DNA from: Archangium_A sp035910535
Lineage (GTDB): Bacteria > Myxococcota > Myxococcia > Myxococcales > Myxococcaceae
Direction: 5' to 3'
DNA length: 64,000 nt
NCBI GenBank assembly: GCA_035910535.1
Contig: JAMHXF010000046.1
Location: 38,496 to 102,495, forward strand
Both the position numbers and the translations under genes were made by a program. Below are positions 16,843 to 26,009 of the stretch, in pieces; within the stretch, counting starts at the first letter, position 1, and each line of letters begins with the position of its first letter. The notes below the pieces were generated by a model, which did not search any database, was not told where the DNA came from, and saw only the letters and a program-made list of their open reading frames with translations.

Positions 16843-17484
16843 TCACTTCGCCAGCGCGAGAATGTCGGCGGCCTCGAGCACCTTCTTCGGCGCCTGGCCC
16901 TGCGCGCAGGCGATCATCGCGCGCCCCAGCTGCGAGAGCGTGACCGCGGTGAACGGCAGAATCGGCGCGAGCGCCGCGATGGCCCGGTACCCAAAACCCG
17001 CGCGCGTCTGCCCTGCGGTGGGCTTCATCAACCCCGGCCGCAGGTTCACCACGTGCTTGAAGGGCAGCTTCGCCAACGCGTTCTCGGCCTTGCCCTTCAC
17101 GCGCGCCCACATCACGCGGCCCTGCTCGGTGCCGTCGGTGCTCTGCCCGGAGATGTGAATGAAAGCGCTGCCCGGGTTCAGCTCGAGCAGCGTCTTCGCG
17201 AAGGCCAGCGGCGTGTCGAGCGTGATGACGGTGTAGTCGGCCTCGCTCATGCCCCGGGAGCTGATGCCTGCGCAGTAGAAGCACGCGTCGAAGCCCGTGA
17301 GCTGCTCGCGCACGCCGTCGAGCTTCTGAAAGTCAGCCACCAACAACTCGGTGAGCTTCTCGTGGGTGCGGCCGCTGGGGCGGCGGCTCACGCTGAGCAC
17401 CTTCGTCACCGTCGGGTTGGCGAGGCACTCGAGCAAGACGCCTTCACCGACGAGGCCCGTGGCGCCGGTCAGGATGACCTTCAC
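16843..17484 (-). CDS. NAD(P)-binding SDR-family protein (HTATIP2-like)
   Basis: A 213-aa atypical short-chain dehydrogenase or epimerase. The Rossmann motif GATGLVGEGV lies at residues 7-16, and the next strands are VTKVLSVSRRP and DACFYCAG. The usual catalytic Tyr-x-x-x-Lys is not clearly present; the nearest is MWARVKGKAE, which keeps the Lys but lacks the Tyr, as in the HTATIP2/CC3-like proteins. Its function may therefore be binding rather than catalysis. The ATG overlaps the stop of the upstream coiled-coil gene by 4 bases. Confidence 0.82.
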   Translation of the reverse strand: MKVILTGATGLVGEGVLLECLANPTVTKVLSVSRRPSGRTHEKLTELLVADFQKLDGVREQLTGFDACFYCAGISSRGMSEADYTVITLDTPLAFAKTLLELNPGSAFIHISGQSTDGTEQGRVMWARVKGKAENALAKLPFKHVVNLRPGLMKPTAGQTRAGFGYRAIAALAPILPFTAVTLSQLGRAMIACAQGQAPKKVLEAADILALAK

Positions 17485-18125
17485 GGCGCGCGCGCCTTTC
17501 CGGTGGCGAAGAGCTGCGCGTAGGCGCCGACGAGGCCCTGCTTCTCGGCCAGGCGCACCTGCAGCTTGAGCACCGAGAGCGCGCCGCGCGTGGGGCGATC
17601 GATGGCGTCTCGTGCTGCGCGGGCGCGAGCGGTCGCTTCGGCTGCGACCTCAACGCGCGCCTCCGCAGCGAGGACCGCGTCGTTGCTCTTGAGGAGCGCT
17701 TTGGCTGCCGCCACGACCCCCGCGGCCTGGCCCTTCCTGCCGAGCACGGCCTTGACCAGCTTCGCGACCAACTTCGTTTCTTCCGCGAAGCTCTTGTTGG
17801 CGATGCGCGACGGCGCCTCGAAGCCGTACGACTTGAAGGCGTTGGCCTTCGGAGCCCCCGCGTCGATCAACTTGCGGTCGAGTGCACGCAGCGCCTCGTC
17901 GCGCTCGGCGTCGGCCTCTGCCAGCGCCGCGCGCGTCGCGTCTTCCTTCGTCGCAGACGCCTCTGCAGTCTTCGCGGCGGTCGCGAAGCGAGCGGCTGCC
18001 GACAGGTACGTCTTCACCTCTTTGGCGATGACCTGGTGCTCCCCGGGCAGGAACGTCGCCTGCACCTGCGCGCCAGCGGCGATCACATCTCCGGGGTTGT
18101 TCCTGTTGCCCACGTACGCGGCCAT
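17481..18125 (-). CDS. Hypothetical Ala-rich coiled-coil protein
   Basis: A 214-aa cytoplasmic-looking protein, very rich in Ala, Lys and Glu, predicted to be almost entirely helical and coiled-coil from residue 30 to 200 (for example KTAEASATKEDATRAALAEA). I do not recognise a family. The start chosen is ATG 18125 because AGGAGA lies 5-10 bases upstream; the frame is open further upstream to 18224 but has no better site. It is the first gene of a two-gene unit with the SDR-like protein. An 18-base perfect palindrome lies 75 bases upstream. Confidence 0.75.
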   Translation of the reverse strand: MAAYVGNRNNPGDVIAAGAQVQATFLPGEHQVIAKEVKTYLSAAARFATAAKTAEASATKEDATRAALAEADAERDEALRALDRKLIDAGAPKANAFKSYGFEAPSRIANKSFAEETKLVAKLVKAVLGRKGQAAGVVAAAKALLKSNDAVLAAEARVEVAAEATARARAARDAIDRPTRGALSVLKLQVRLAEKQGLVGAYAQLFATGKARAP

Positions 18126-18200
18126 GCCTGTCTCCTGATGTTGAGTGAAAAAGCGGCGACGAGGCGCCCCATGGGCCTGCGTCGCACGCGTGGGTTCCGA

Positions 18201-18218
18201 GACTCGATGCATCGAGTC
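18201..18218. promoter_or_regulatory. Perfect 18-bp palindrome
   Basis: The sequence GACTCGATGCATCGAGTC is identical to its reverse complement. It sits in the 108-base gap between the stop of the M3-like peptidase (18234) and the start of the coiled-coil gene (18125), both on the minus strand. It could be an operator for the coiled-coil gene or fold as a 7-bp stem with a TGCA loop after the peptidase stop. No T-run follows, so a simple terminator is less likely. Confidence 0.5.
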
Positions 18219-18233
18219 CACCAACTTACGTGC

Positions 18234-20228
18234 TCAAGGGCGGAGCGCGGCCTCCGTGGCGCGCAGCAACGGCCCTGCAGACACGGGCTCGCCGGTGGCG
18301 TTCACCATCCACGCGTCGGGGGTCACCAGGCCGAACTTCGACATGCGCTCGATCTCCGGGCCGATCTTCCCCGTCTTCTTCACCTGCTCTTCGAGCTGGA
18401 AGGCGATGAGGTGACCCAGCGGGTAATTGAAGAGGTACATCGGGTAGCTGATCATGTGCGAGTAGATGCCGAGCAGCGGCGTGTCTTTGCCGCCCAGCAC
18501 ACCCGCGCAGTACTGGTTCCAGACCTTCTGCGAGATCGCCACCGTCGCTTCACGCAACTGCTTCGGCGTGGCCTTCGGGTTCGCATACATCCAATGCCAG
18601 ACCTCGATGTCGACGAGCGCCACGGCGGCGATCTCCCACGTCATCCAGAAGTCGTTGAGCACCCGCAGGCGCTCCGCTTCCGCGTCGGGCCGGCCCTGCC
18701 CCAGCAGCTCGAGATCTTTGGCCTGAAAGACGAACGCGATGGCTTCGGTGAACGCGGTGTTGGGCACGCCGGTGAGCAACGTGCGGTCGACGTCGTAGAG
18801 CGAGAACACCTGCTCGACGTTGTGACCCAGCTCGTGCACCGCGATGTTGTAGCCCTTGTAGTTCATGCCCTCTTTTTCGACGCGCGTGCGCAGGTGTGGA
18901 AAGTCGCCGCGCCGCGCGGCCTGCATGGCGTGACCTGCGCCGCGTGACGGGTCGACGACGATGCGCTCCGACAGGTACTTCGCGCGCTCCGCCGAGAAAT
19001 CGAGGCCCTTCAGGATGCGGGGAATGTCTTTCGCGAACGCCTGCGCCGTCGGGTACTTCGCGCGCACCTTCGCGTCGAGCTCCGTCTCGGGAATGGAGCC
19101 GCGCGGCAAGAAGCCGTTGAACCACAAGTCACTGGGCTCCAGCTTGCGGCCGAGCTTCTTCTCCATTTCTGCGGCGACCTTCGGCACCAGCGGGCTCGAC
19201 AGCACCGAGACCAACAGCGCGTTGACGCGCGCTTCGGGCATCTCGGCGCCCAGCGAGAACGCGCGGTCGATGGCGGTGGGGGCTGAAGGAGAGAACGGGT
19301 CGGCCTTCTTCTGCGCCGTGAAGTTCGCCAGCAGCTTCGCGTAGCGCACGTCGGCCTCGGGCGTGGGCGCCGGCTTCGCGGAGCGCTTCGGCGCGTCGGC
19401 CTCAACCTCACTCGCGGCGACGACGGTGTTGGTGAACGGGTTCCAGTCGACGTTCGGGTTGTCGATGACCGCCGCGGGGATGGTCTGCGTGACGATGCGC
19501 TCCATCACCTTGATGATCGTCCGCTGCTTCGCGAGGCCGTCTTGGTCGGCGTAGTTGGCCTTCAATTCATCGCGCAGGTTCCAGTGCGAGATGAGGCGCT
19601 TGCCCGACGGAAACAGGCGCCGACCGTCTTCGGCCAGCACGTGGTGCATCCACACGTTGTATTCGGCGATGTAGAGGTCGGCGGCGGCCTGCGCGCTGGT
19701 GATGTCTTGCTGCACCTGCGCGGGCACGCGACGCGCGAAGCGACCGGTGAGGCGAGCCTGCGCCCACTGCGCGCGCGACCAGTCTTTGGCGGCGAGGCGC
19801 TCTTCCAGCGTGGTCTGCGGAAAGTTGAGCAACGCCACGAAGGCCAGCTTGTTGGCGAAGAGATCTTCGACGACGTGAGACGCCGGGTCGTACTCGGCGA
19901 ACATCGGGTCGACGGCGAGCAGCGGGCCCACGTCGAGCTCCGTCGGGCCGCGCCAGTCGCGACCGATTTCAAGCAGGTGCCCGTCGAGCTGCTCGAGGTG
20001 CGCTTCGAAGCGGGCGAGCGTGGCCTCGAGCACCAGCGGCTCGACGATGAAGTGCTTCTTCACGAAGGCCGGCAGGTCACCGTCTTCCTTCCGCCACAGC
20101 GCGGCGACCTGCTTCACACCGCGCTCGATGCGGGCCCGGTGCGCTTCGCCGTGCTGCTTCACCAGGTCTGCTTCGAGGCTCTTCGTATTCATCGGGGCAG
20201 CGGCGAGCACCAGCGTGAGCAACATCAT
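18234..20228 (-). CDS. Secreted zinc metallopeptidase, M3/M2-like
   Basis: A 664-aa protein with a short signal-like start (MMLLTLVLAAAPMN). The zinc motif VHELGHNVEQ (HExxH, about residue 463) is followed about 25 residues later by the probable third ligand Glu in AFTEAIAFVFQ, the gluzincin spacing. The order, a long helical N-terminus and then a helical catalytic half with LTGVPNTAFTEAIAF after the zinc helix, resembles oligopeptidases of families M3 and M2, but the sequence is diverged from both. It is likely to cleave peptides in the periplasm or outside the cell. A second, M2-type peptidase gene lies 430 bases upstream on the same strand beyond the cold-shock gene. Confidence 0.82.
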   Translation of the reverse strand: MMLLTLVLAAAPMNTKSLEADLVKQHGEAHRARIERGVKQVAALWRKEDGDLPAFVKKHFIVEPLVLEATLARFEAHLEQLDGHLLEIGRDWRGPTELDVGPLLAVDPMFAEYDPASHVVEDLFANKLAFVALLNFPQTTLEERLAAKDWSRAQWAQARLTGRFARRVPAQVQQDITSAQAAADLYIAEYNVWMHHVLAEDGRRLFPSGKRLISHWNLRDELKANYADQDGLAKQRTIIKVMERIVTQTIPAAVIDNPNVDWNPFTNTVVAASEVEADAPKRSAKPAPTPEADVRYAKLLANFTAQKKADPFSPSAPTAIDRAFSLGAEMPEARVNALLVSVLSSPLVPKVAAEMEKKLGRKLEPSDLWFNGFLPRGSIPETELDAKVRAKYPTAQAFAKDIPRILKGLDFSAERAKYLSERIVVDPSRGAGHAMQAARRGDFPHLRTRVEKEGMNYKGYNIAVHELGHNVEQVFSLYDVDRTLLTGVPNTAFTEAIAFVFQAKDLELLGQGRPDAEAERLRVLNDFWMTWEIAAVALVDIEVWHWMYANPKATPKQLREATVAISQKVWNQYCAGVLGGKDTPLLGIYSHMISYPMYLFNYPLGHLIAFQLEEQVKKTGKIGPEIERMSKFGLVTPDAWMVNATGEPVSAGPLLRATEAALRP

Positions 20229-20251
20229 GACGTCGAACTCCAGACAGACGA

Positions 20252-20283
20252 CGACCCGGCAAGGTCTCCCCCCAGCCGGGTCG
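20252..20283 (-). terminator. Hairpin downstream of the cold-shock gene
   Basis: Nine-base perfect arms CGACCCGGC (20252-20260) and GCCGGGTCG (20275-20283) enclose a 14-base loop. It lies between the cold-shock gene stop and the start of the M3-like peptidase gene, on the minus strand. No clear T-run follows, so it may be a weak terminator or a processing/attenuation hairpin. Confidence 0.4.
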
Positions 20284-20316
20284 CGTAGGTGTGCTGCTGT
20301 ATTTCAGCGAAGTGGT

Positions 20317-20520
20317 TCAGCCCAAACGAACGTTCTGCGCCTGCAGGCCCTTCGGCCCACGGGTGACGTCGAACTCCACTTTCTGACCCTCCTGGAGGGT
20401 GCGGAACCCGTCCATCGTGATCGCGGTGTGGTGGCAGAACACGTCCTCGCCACCGCCGTCCTGCGTGATGAAACCAAAGCCCTTCGCGTCGTTGAACCAC
20501 TTCACAGTGCCAGTAGCCAT
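20317..20520 (-). CDS. Cold-shock protein
   Basis: A 67-aa single cold-shock domain protein that binds single-stranded RNA/DNA and melts RNA structure in the cytoplasm. Both RNA-binding motifs are present: RNP1 as KGFGFI (residues 13-18) and RNP2 as DVFCHH (26-31). The start MATGTVKWFNDAKGFGFI is typical. A 140-base leader separates it from the upstream M2 peptidase gene. That leader contains a CCTCCC/GGGAGG stem, as often seen in thermally regulated csp leaders, but no standard Shine-Dalgarno close to the ATG. Confidence 0.95.
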   Translation of the reverse strand: MATGTVKWFNDAKGFGFITQDGGGEDVFCHHTAITMDGFRTLQEGQKVEFDVTRGPKGLQAQNVRLG

Positions 20521-20660
20521 ATGCGTCAGTCGTCCTTCAAGTTGCCCCTCCCGACAATCAGGAGGGAGGCCGTCTCATAGGTGACGGGTATGACGATTGT
20601 CCACCCGCACCTTTCACTTTTGCAATGTGACTGACGTCTCTGTCGCGGTGCGTAAGTCGC

Positions 20661-22490
20661 TCACCAACCGCAGGTCTGACCCTTGTTCTGTTCCTTGAGC
20701 CAGGCCTGCAGCGGCGCGAAGTAGTCAATGATTGCGGACGCATCCATCTGGCGTTGGCCGGTCAGCGCCTCGAGCGCGTCAGGCCACGGCTTGCTGGCAC
20801 CCATCGCGAGCATGGCCTTGAGCTTCGCGCCGGCGGCCTTGTTCCCGTAGACACTGCAAGTATGCAACGGCCCGGTGTGGCCGGCGGCGGCGCACATCGC
20901 GCGGTGAAATTGGAACTGGAGGATGCGCGCGAGGAAGTAGCGCATGTACGGCACGTTCGCGGGGATGTGGTACTTCGCGCCCGGGTCGAAGAACTCCTCG
21001 CCGCGCGGGCCACCCGGAGCCGCGATGCCCTGGTACTTGAGCCGCAGCGCCCACCAGTGCTTGTTGTAGTCAGCGGGCTTCACCTTGCCGCTGAAGACGT
21101 CCCACCGCCATTGGTCGATCATTCGGCCGAACGGGAGGAAGGCGATCTTCTCGAGCGAGTCTTTGAGCTGAACGTTGATGAGGCCCTTTTCGTCTTTGGG
21201 CAACGCGTCGAGCAGCTTGAGCGACTGGAGGTACTCAGGCGTGATCGACAGCGTGAGCGCGTCGCCGATGGCCTCGTGGAAGCCGTCGTTGGCGCCCTGC
21301 TGAAAGAGCACCGGCTTCGTGTAGTAATTCTGGAAGTAGTAGTCGTGGCCGAGCTCGTGGTGCACGGTGATGAGATCTTCCTCGTCGACCTTGATGCACA
21401 TCTTGATGCGGAGGTCGTTCGCGAAGGTCACGTCCCACGCGCTGGCGTGACAGACGACGTCGCGATCTTTGGGCTTCGTGAACTGGCTGCGCTCCCAGAA
21501 GGTCTCCGGCAGCGGGTCCATGCCCAGGGAGGTGAAGAAGCTCTCGCCCAGCTTCACCAGCTTCTTCGCGTCGTACTTCTGCTGCTGCAGCTTCTTCGTC
21601 ACGTCGAGCGACGGCTGGCCCGCGTAGGGCTCGACGAGCGGATACACGTTGGCCCACTCCTGCGCCCACATGTTGCCCAGCAGGTGCGCGGGAATGGGGC
21701 CGTTGGTCGAGACCTTGTCGGCGCCGAACTTCTTGCTCAGGCGGCCGCGCACGTAGCAGTGCAGATCGTCGTAGAGCGGCTTGACCTGGTTCCAGAGACG
21801 GTCGGTCTCCTTCTCGAACTCGGCGGGCGGCATGTCGTACGCCTGACGCCAGAGATCGCCGAGGTCAGGCGCGCCGAACTCCTTCGCGCCTTCATTCGAG
21901 AGCGAGGCCAGCGTCTCGTAGAGCGGGCGCATTTCCTTCGAGGTGTCGTGCCAGCCCGTCCACGCGTCGAGCAGCTCGTCGTAGCTGGCCGGCTTCTTCT
22001 TGTCGGCGATGCGCGCGAGCACGTCAGAGAGCTGCTGAATGTCGCGGCACACTTCTTTGCCGGCTTTGTCTTTCTTGCAGTGCTTGCCCTTGCCGTAGAG
22101 CCCTTCGAGCTTCGCCGCCGTCGCCGCGAGCTGCGCGCGCTTGGCGGCGTCGGAAGGCGCGGGCAGCGCGGTCGAGAGGCGAAGGAGCAGCAACTGACGT
22201 TCGGTGTCTGCGTCGAGCTTGAGGCCCTTGAAGCGGCGCGCGTCCTTGGTGGCCTGCGTGACGTAGGCCATCACGTCTTCATTGAGCGCGGCGGCGTTCC
22301 GCTCGGTGTCGTCGGTGATGTAGGTCGACTTGATCCACTCGGCGGTCGACTGGCGCACCCACAGCTTGCGCAAGTCTGCGTCGACCTTCTTCACGAAGGC
22401 CTTCGCTTCTTCGACGGTGGCGGGCTTCTGAGACGACGCTGCCGGGGTCTGCGCTGTCGTCAGCGCAACGACACAGAGGAGTGTGATCAT
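20661..22490 (-). CDS. M2-family (angiotensin-converting-enzyme-like) peptidyl-dipeptidase
   Basis: A 609-aa secreted zinc dipeptidyl-carboxypeptidase of family M2. A short signal peptide is at residues 1-14. The N-terminal helical half includes FVKKVDADLRKLWVRQSTAEW, typical of ACE homologues. The zinc site VHHELGHDYYFQNYY lies near residue 376. The third ligand is in GFHEAIGDALTLS near residue 402. LFQQGANDGFHEA matches the ACE consensus. Two disulphide-forming Cys near GKHCKKDKAGKEVC are consistent with export. Bacterial M2 enzymes release C-terminal dipeptides from peptides; the physiological substrate is unknown. The last residues are TCGW. Confidence 0.94.
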   Translation of the reverse strand: MITLLCVVALTTAQTPAASSQKPATVEEAKAFVKKVDADLRKLWVRQSTAEWIKSTYITDDTERNAAALNEDVMAYVTQATKDARRFKGLKLDADTERQLLLLRLSTALPAPSDAAKRAQLAATAAKLEGLYGKGKHCKKDKAGKEVCRDIQQLSDVLARIADKKKPASYDELLDAWTGWHDTSKEMRPLYETLASLSNEGAKEFGAPDLGDLWRQAYDMPPAEFEKETDRLWNQVKPLYDDLHCYVRGRLSKKFGADKVSTNGPIPAHLLGNMWAQEWANVYPLVEPYAGQPSLDVTKKLQQQKYDAKKLVKLGESFFTSLGMDPLPETFWERSQFTKPKDRDVVCHASAWDVTFANDLRIKMCIKVDEEDLITVHHELGHDYYFQNYYTKPVLFQQGANDGFHEAIGDALTLSITPEYLQSLKLLDALPKDEKGLINVQLKDSLEKIAFLPFGRMIDQWRWDVFSGKVKPADYNKHWWALRLKYQGIAAPGGPRGEEFFDPGAKYHIPANVPYMRYFLARILQFQFHRAMCAAAGHTGPLHTCSVYGNKAAGAKLKAMLAMGASKPWPDALEALTGQRQMDASAIIDYFAPLQAWLKEQNKGQTCGW

Positions 22491-22500
22491 TCGCCGCCGA

Positions 22501-24228
22501 TTACGGCAGCTGCGGCAGTGAGTCGAGCGTTACGACCATCTTCGCTTCGGCGTCGTTGCCGGCGAGATCGAGCTGAAGTGAGCGACGCGGGCCGTCATCT
22601 TCTTGCAGCTCGAGCAGGTGTCGACCCGAGGGCACGAAGACAGAAACGGGCGTCGTGCCGAGCGCCGACTTGCCGAGGAACACGGTGGCCGGGCGATCGG
22701 TGTCGAGCGAGAGCTTCACCAGCGCGTGCGCGGCGGGCGCCGGCTGCAGGCCCTTGATGATGAAGGCGCCACCAACACCACCGATGATCAGCGCGATGAT
22801 CGCCGCGGCGAAGAGCGGACCTTTGGAGGTCGACGCGGGCTTCGCGACGGGCATGCGACGAACGCTCTGCGGCGAATCACGCACCACCGCTGGCCGACGC
22901 GGGTCGGTCGGCGCCTCGCTCACTTTGGGCAGTGGGCGCAGCGAGCCTCCGGGGATGATGCGCGTGGGCTGCGGGGCGTCGTCGTCTTCACCGTCGAAGA
23001 GCTGCGAGGCGGCGAGCCCCGCAGGCGGCGGCTGAGGCTGCGGCGTGACGGGCTTGACCGGCGGCATCACCGGCCGACTGGGGTCGGTGACGATCTCGCG
23101 ATACGGATCGGTCTGCACCGGCGGGCGGCGATCTCCGAGCGGCTGCGCACCGATCATCGTGCGCGCGCCGGCGGCGTCGTCATCGTTGAGCTGCGAGGCC
23201 GAAATGGGCCCCTTGGTCACGATGGTGCGAACCTCGGGGTACGACGGGTTCCGCCGGGGAATGAGCGCGACGAGCTTCTCGATGTCTTTCTGCCGCGAGG
23301 CGAAGCGCTCTTTGACCAGCTCCGCGCAGCGCTCACGCGTCCACGCGGTCGACCCGGCGGCCAACGAGAGATCACGAATGAGCTCGGTGGCGTTCTGGTA
23401 TCGCTTGTCGAGCTTCCGCTCGAGCATGCGCATGACCACGCCGTCGAGCGCCTTGGGCACGCGACGGTTCACCTGCGAAGGCACGGGGATTTCGCCTTCG
23501 TACACGGCGGCCATTTCCTGCCCGGGGTTGCCCTTGTGGAAGAGGCGCTTGTTGGTGAGCAGCTCGTGAAAGATCGTGCCCAGCGAGAAGAGATCGGAGC
23601 GCGGGTCGGGGTCTTTGCCGATGGCCTGCTCGGGCGACATGTACGCCGTCGTGCCGCGAACCATGCCGGCCTGCGTGCGACGCTCGCTGCCCTTCGCGCG
23701 CGCGATGCCGAAGTCGAGCACCTTGGTGTTGCCCTCGAAGTCGATCATCACGTTGCGGGGCGTGACGTCGCGGTGCACCACCGGCAGCGCTTCACCGCGT
23801 GAGTTCTTGTGTTGGTGCGCGTGGCCCAGGCCCTGCGCAGCCTCACGAATGACGGAGATGGCGAAGCCCAGCGGCACCGGCTCCTGCCGCGCGGCGTAGG
23901 CGTCGACGATCTCTTCGATGTTGGCGCCGGTGATGAACTCGATGACGAGCAGCACCTCTTCGCCGTCGTTCTCGAGATCCATCACCTGCGCGACGTTGGT
24001 GTGGCTCAACGTCGCCGTCATCTTCGCTTCGTCGAGCAGCATCTGCAGCGCGTGAGGGTCTTCACGCTGCTCATTCAAGATGCGCTTGATGACGACGGGC
24101 CTGCCGACAAACGGGCCCGCGCGGGCAAAGCCGAGAAAGATCTCAGCCATGCCGCCGATCGCCAACCGGCAAAGGACCTCGTACTTGCCGAAGCGCTTCC
24201 CGGTGAATTCGTCAGTGGTCCATTTCAT
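22501..24228 (-). CDS. Eukaryotic-like Ser/Thr protein kinase, membrane anchored
   Basis: A 575-aa Hanks-type kinase. The kinase domain spans about residues 14-285: Gly-loop LAIGGMAEIFLG, ATP-binding Lys48 (VVIKRIL), catalytic VVHRDVTPRNVM (about 150) and DFGIARA (about 170), then RGTTAYMSPEQA. A Pro-rich linker (300-470) leads to one transmembrane helix (about 474-494, AAIIALIIGGVGGAFII). An outward-facing C-terminal domain of about 80 residues with PEGA-like repeats (KSALGTTPVSVFVPSGRHLL) follows. This is a standard layout for myxobacterial signalling kinases. It sits 10 bases downstream of the M2 peptidase stop boundary and is followed upstream by cmk; its targets are unknown. Confidence 0.94.
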   Translation of the reverse strand: MKWTTDEFTGKRFGKYEVLCRLAIGGMAEIFLGFARAGPFVGRPVVIKRILNEQREDPHALQMLLDEAKMTATLSHTNVAQVMDLENDGEEVLLVIEFITGANIEEIVDAYAARQEPVPLGFAISVIREAAQGLGHAHQHKNSRGEALPVVHRDVTPRNVMIDFEGNTKVLDFGIARAKGSERRTQAGMVRGTTAYMSPEQAIGKDPDPRSDLFSLGTIFHELLTNKRLFHKGNPGQEMAAVYEGEIPVPSQVNRRVPKALDGVVMRMLERKLDKRYQNATELIRDLSLAAGSTAWTRERCAELVKERFASRQKDIEKLVALIPRRNPSYPEVRTIVTKGPISASQLNDDDAAGARTMIGAQPLGDRRPPVQTDPYREIVTDPSRPVMPPVKPVTPQPQPPPAGLAASQLFDGEDDDAPQPTRIIPGGSLRPLPKVSEAPTDPRRPAVVRDSPQSVRRMPVAKPASTSKGPLFAAAIIALIIGGVGGAFIIKGLQPAPAAHALVKLSLDTDRPATVFLGKSALGTTPVSVFVPSGRHLLELQEDDGPRRSLQLDLAGNDAEAKMVVTLDSLPQLP

Positions 24229-24276
24229 CGGACAGTGGCGCGCAGCTTAGGCACGCCCTCCCCGCCCAGAAAGAAA

Positions 24277-24960
24277 TCAGCGCGAACGCCGCTGGGCGAC
24301 CAGCGCTTCGATGCGGTGTACGACCTCCGAGAGCGGGAGGTGCGTGGAGTCGATCTGTACCGCGTCGTCGGCGGCCTTGAGCGGCGCCACCTGACGCTCT
24401 GAGTCTTCTTTGTCGCGCTTGTTCTGGTCGGCCAGCACGTCGCCCACCGGCTTTTCGTGGCCCTTCTGAAAGAGCTCCTCGAAGCGGCGCTCGGCGCGAA
24501 TCTTCGGGTCGGCGAACAGGAAGACCTTCAACGGCGCGTCGGGGAAGACGACCGTGCCGATGTCGCGACCTTCGAGGATCGAGCCGTGCTGCGCGGCGAG
24601 CGCCAGCTTGCGCTGCAACCCCAGCAACGCGTCACGCACCACCGGCTGCGACGACACCTGACTGGCGGCCAGCGAATTTTCCGGCGTACGAATGGCCTCC
24701 GAGACGTCTTCGCCGTCGAGAAAGACGTGGTTCGTGTCTTCCACCATCTTGAAGGTCACCTGCAGGCCTTCGAGCACCGTCGCCAGGCCCTTCACGTCGT
24801 CGAGCGCCACCCCGCTCCGCCGCGCCTTGAGCGCCACGCAGCGGTAGATGGCGCCCGTGTCAACGAGCGTGAAGTGCAGCCGCAGCGCGAGGATCTTCGA
24901 GACGCTCGACTTGCCCGCCCCGGCAGGCCCGTCGATGGCGACGATGAACGGCTGCGTCAC
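24277..24960 (-). CDS. cmk: Cytidylate kinase
   Basis: Phosphorylates CMP and dCMP using ATP. At 227 aa it matches the long bacterial CMK. The P-loop GPAGAGKSS is at residues 10-18, followed by VDTGAIYRCVALKA, EGRDIGTVVFPDA and RAERRFEEL, all diagnostic. The start is GTG at 24960, which directly follows the TAG stop of accA with no gap, so the two are co-transcribed and probably co-translated. Confidence 0.95.
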   Translation of the reverse strand: MTQPFIVAIDGPAGAGKSSVSKILALRLHFTLVDTGAIYRCVALKARRSGVALDDVKGLATVLEGLQVTFKMVEDTNHVFLDGEDVSEAIRTPENSLAASQVSSQPVVRDALLGLQRKLALAAQHGSILEGRDIGTVVFPDAPLKVFLFADPKIRAERRFEELFQKGHEKPVGDVLADQNKRDKEDSERQVAPLKAADDAVQIDSTHLPLSEVVHRIEALVAQRRSR

Positions 24961-25929
<969 letters not shown>

Positions 25930-26009
25930 GTCGCGCGTGGTGTCGTCCACCCGGGGCCCGACGTCAAGCACGCGCTCTCCGGTTGAAATCGCATGGTGGC
26001 GCCGTGACC

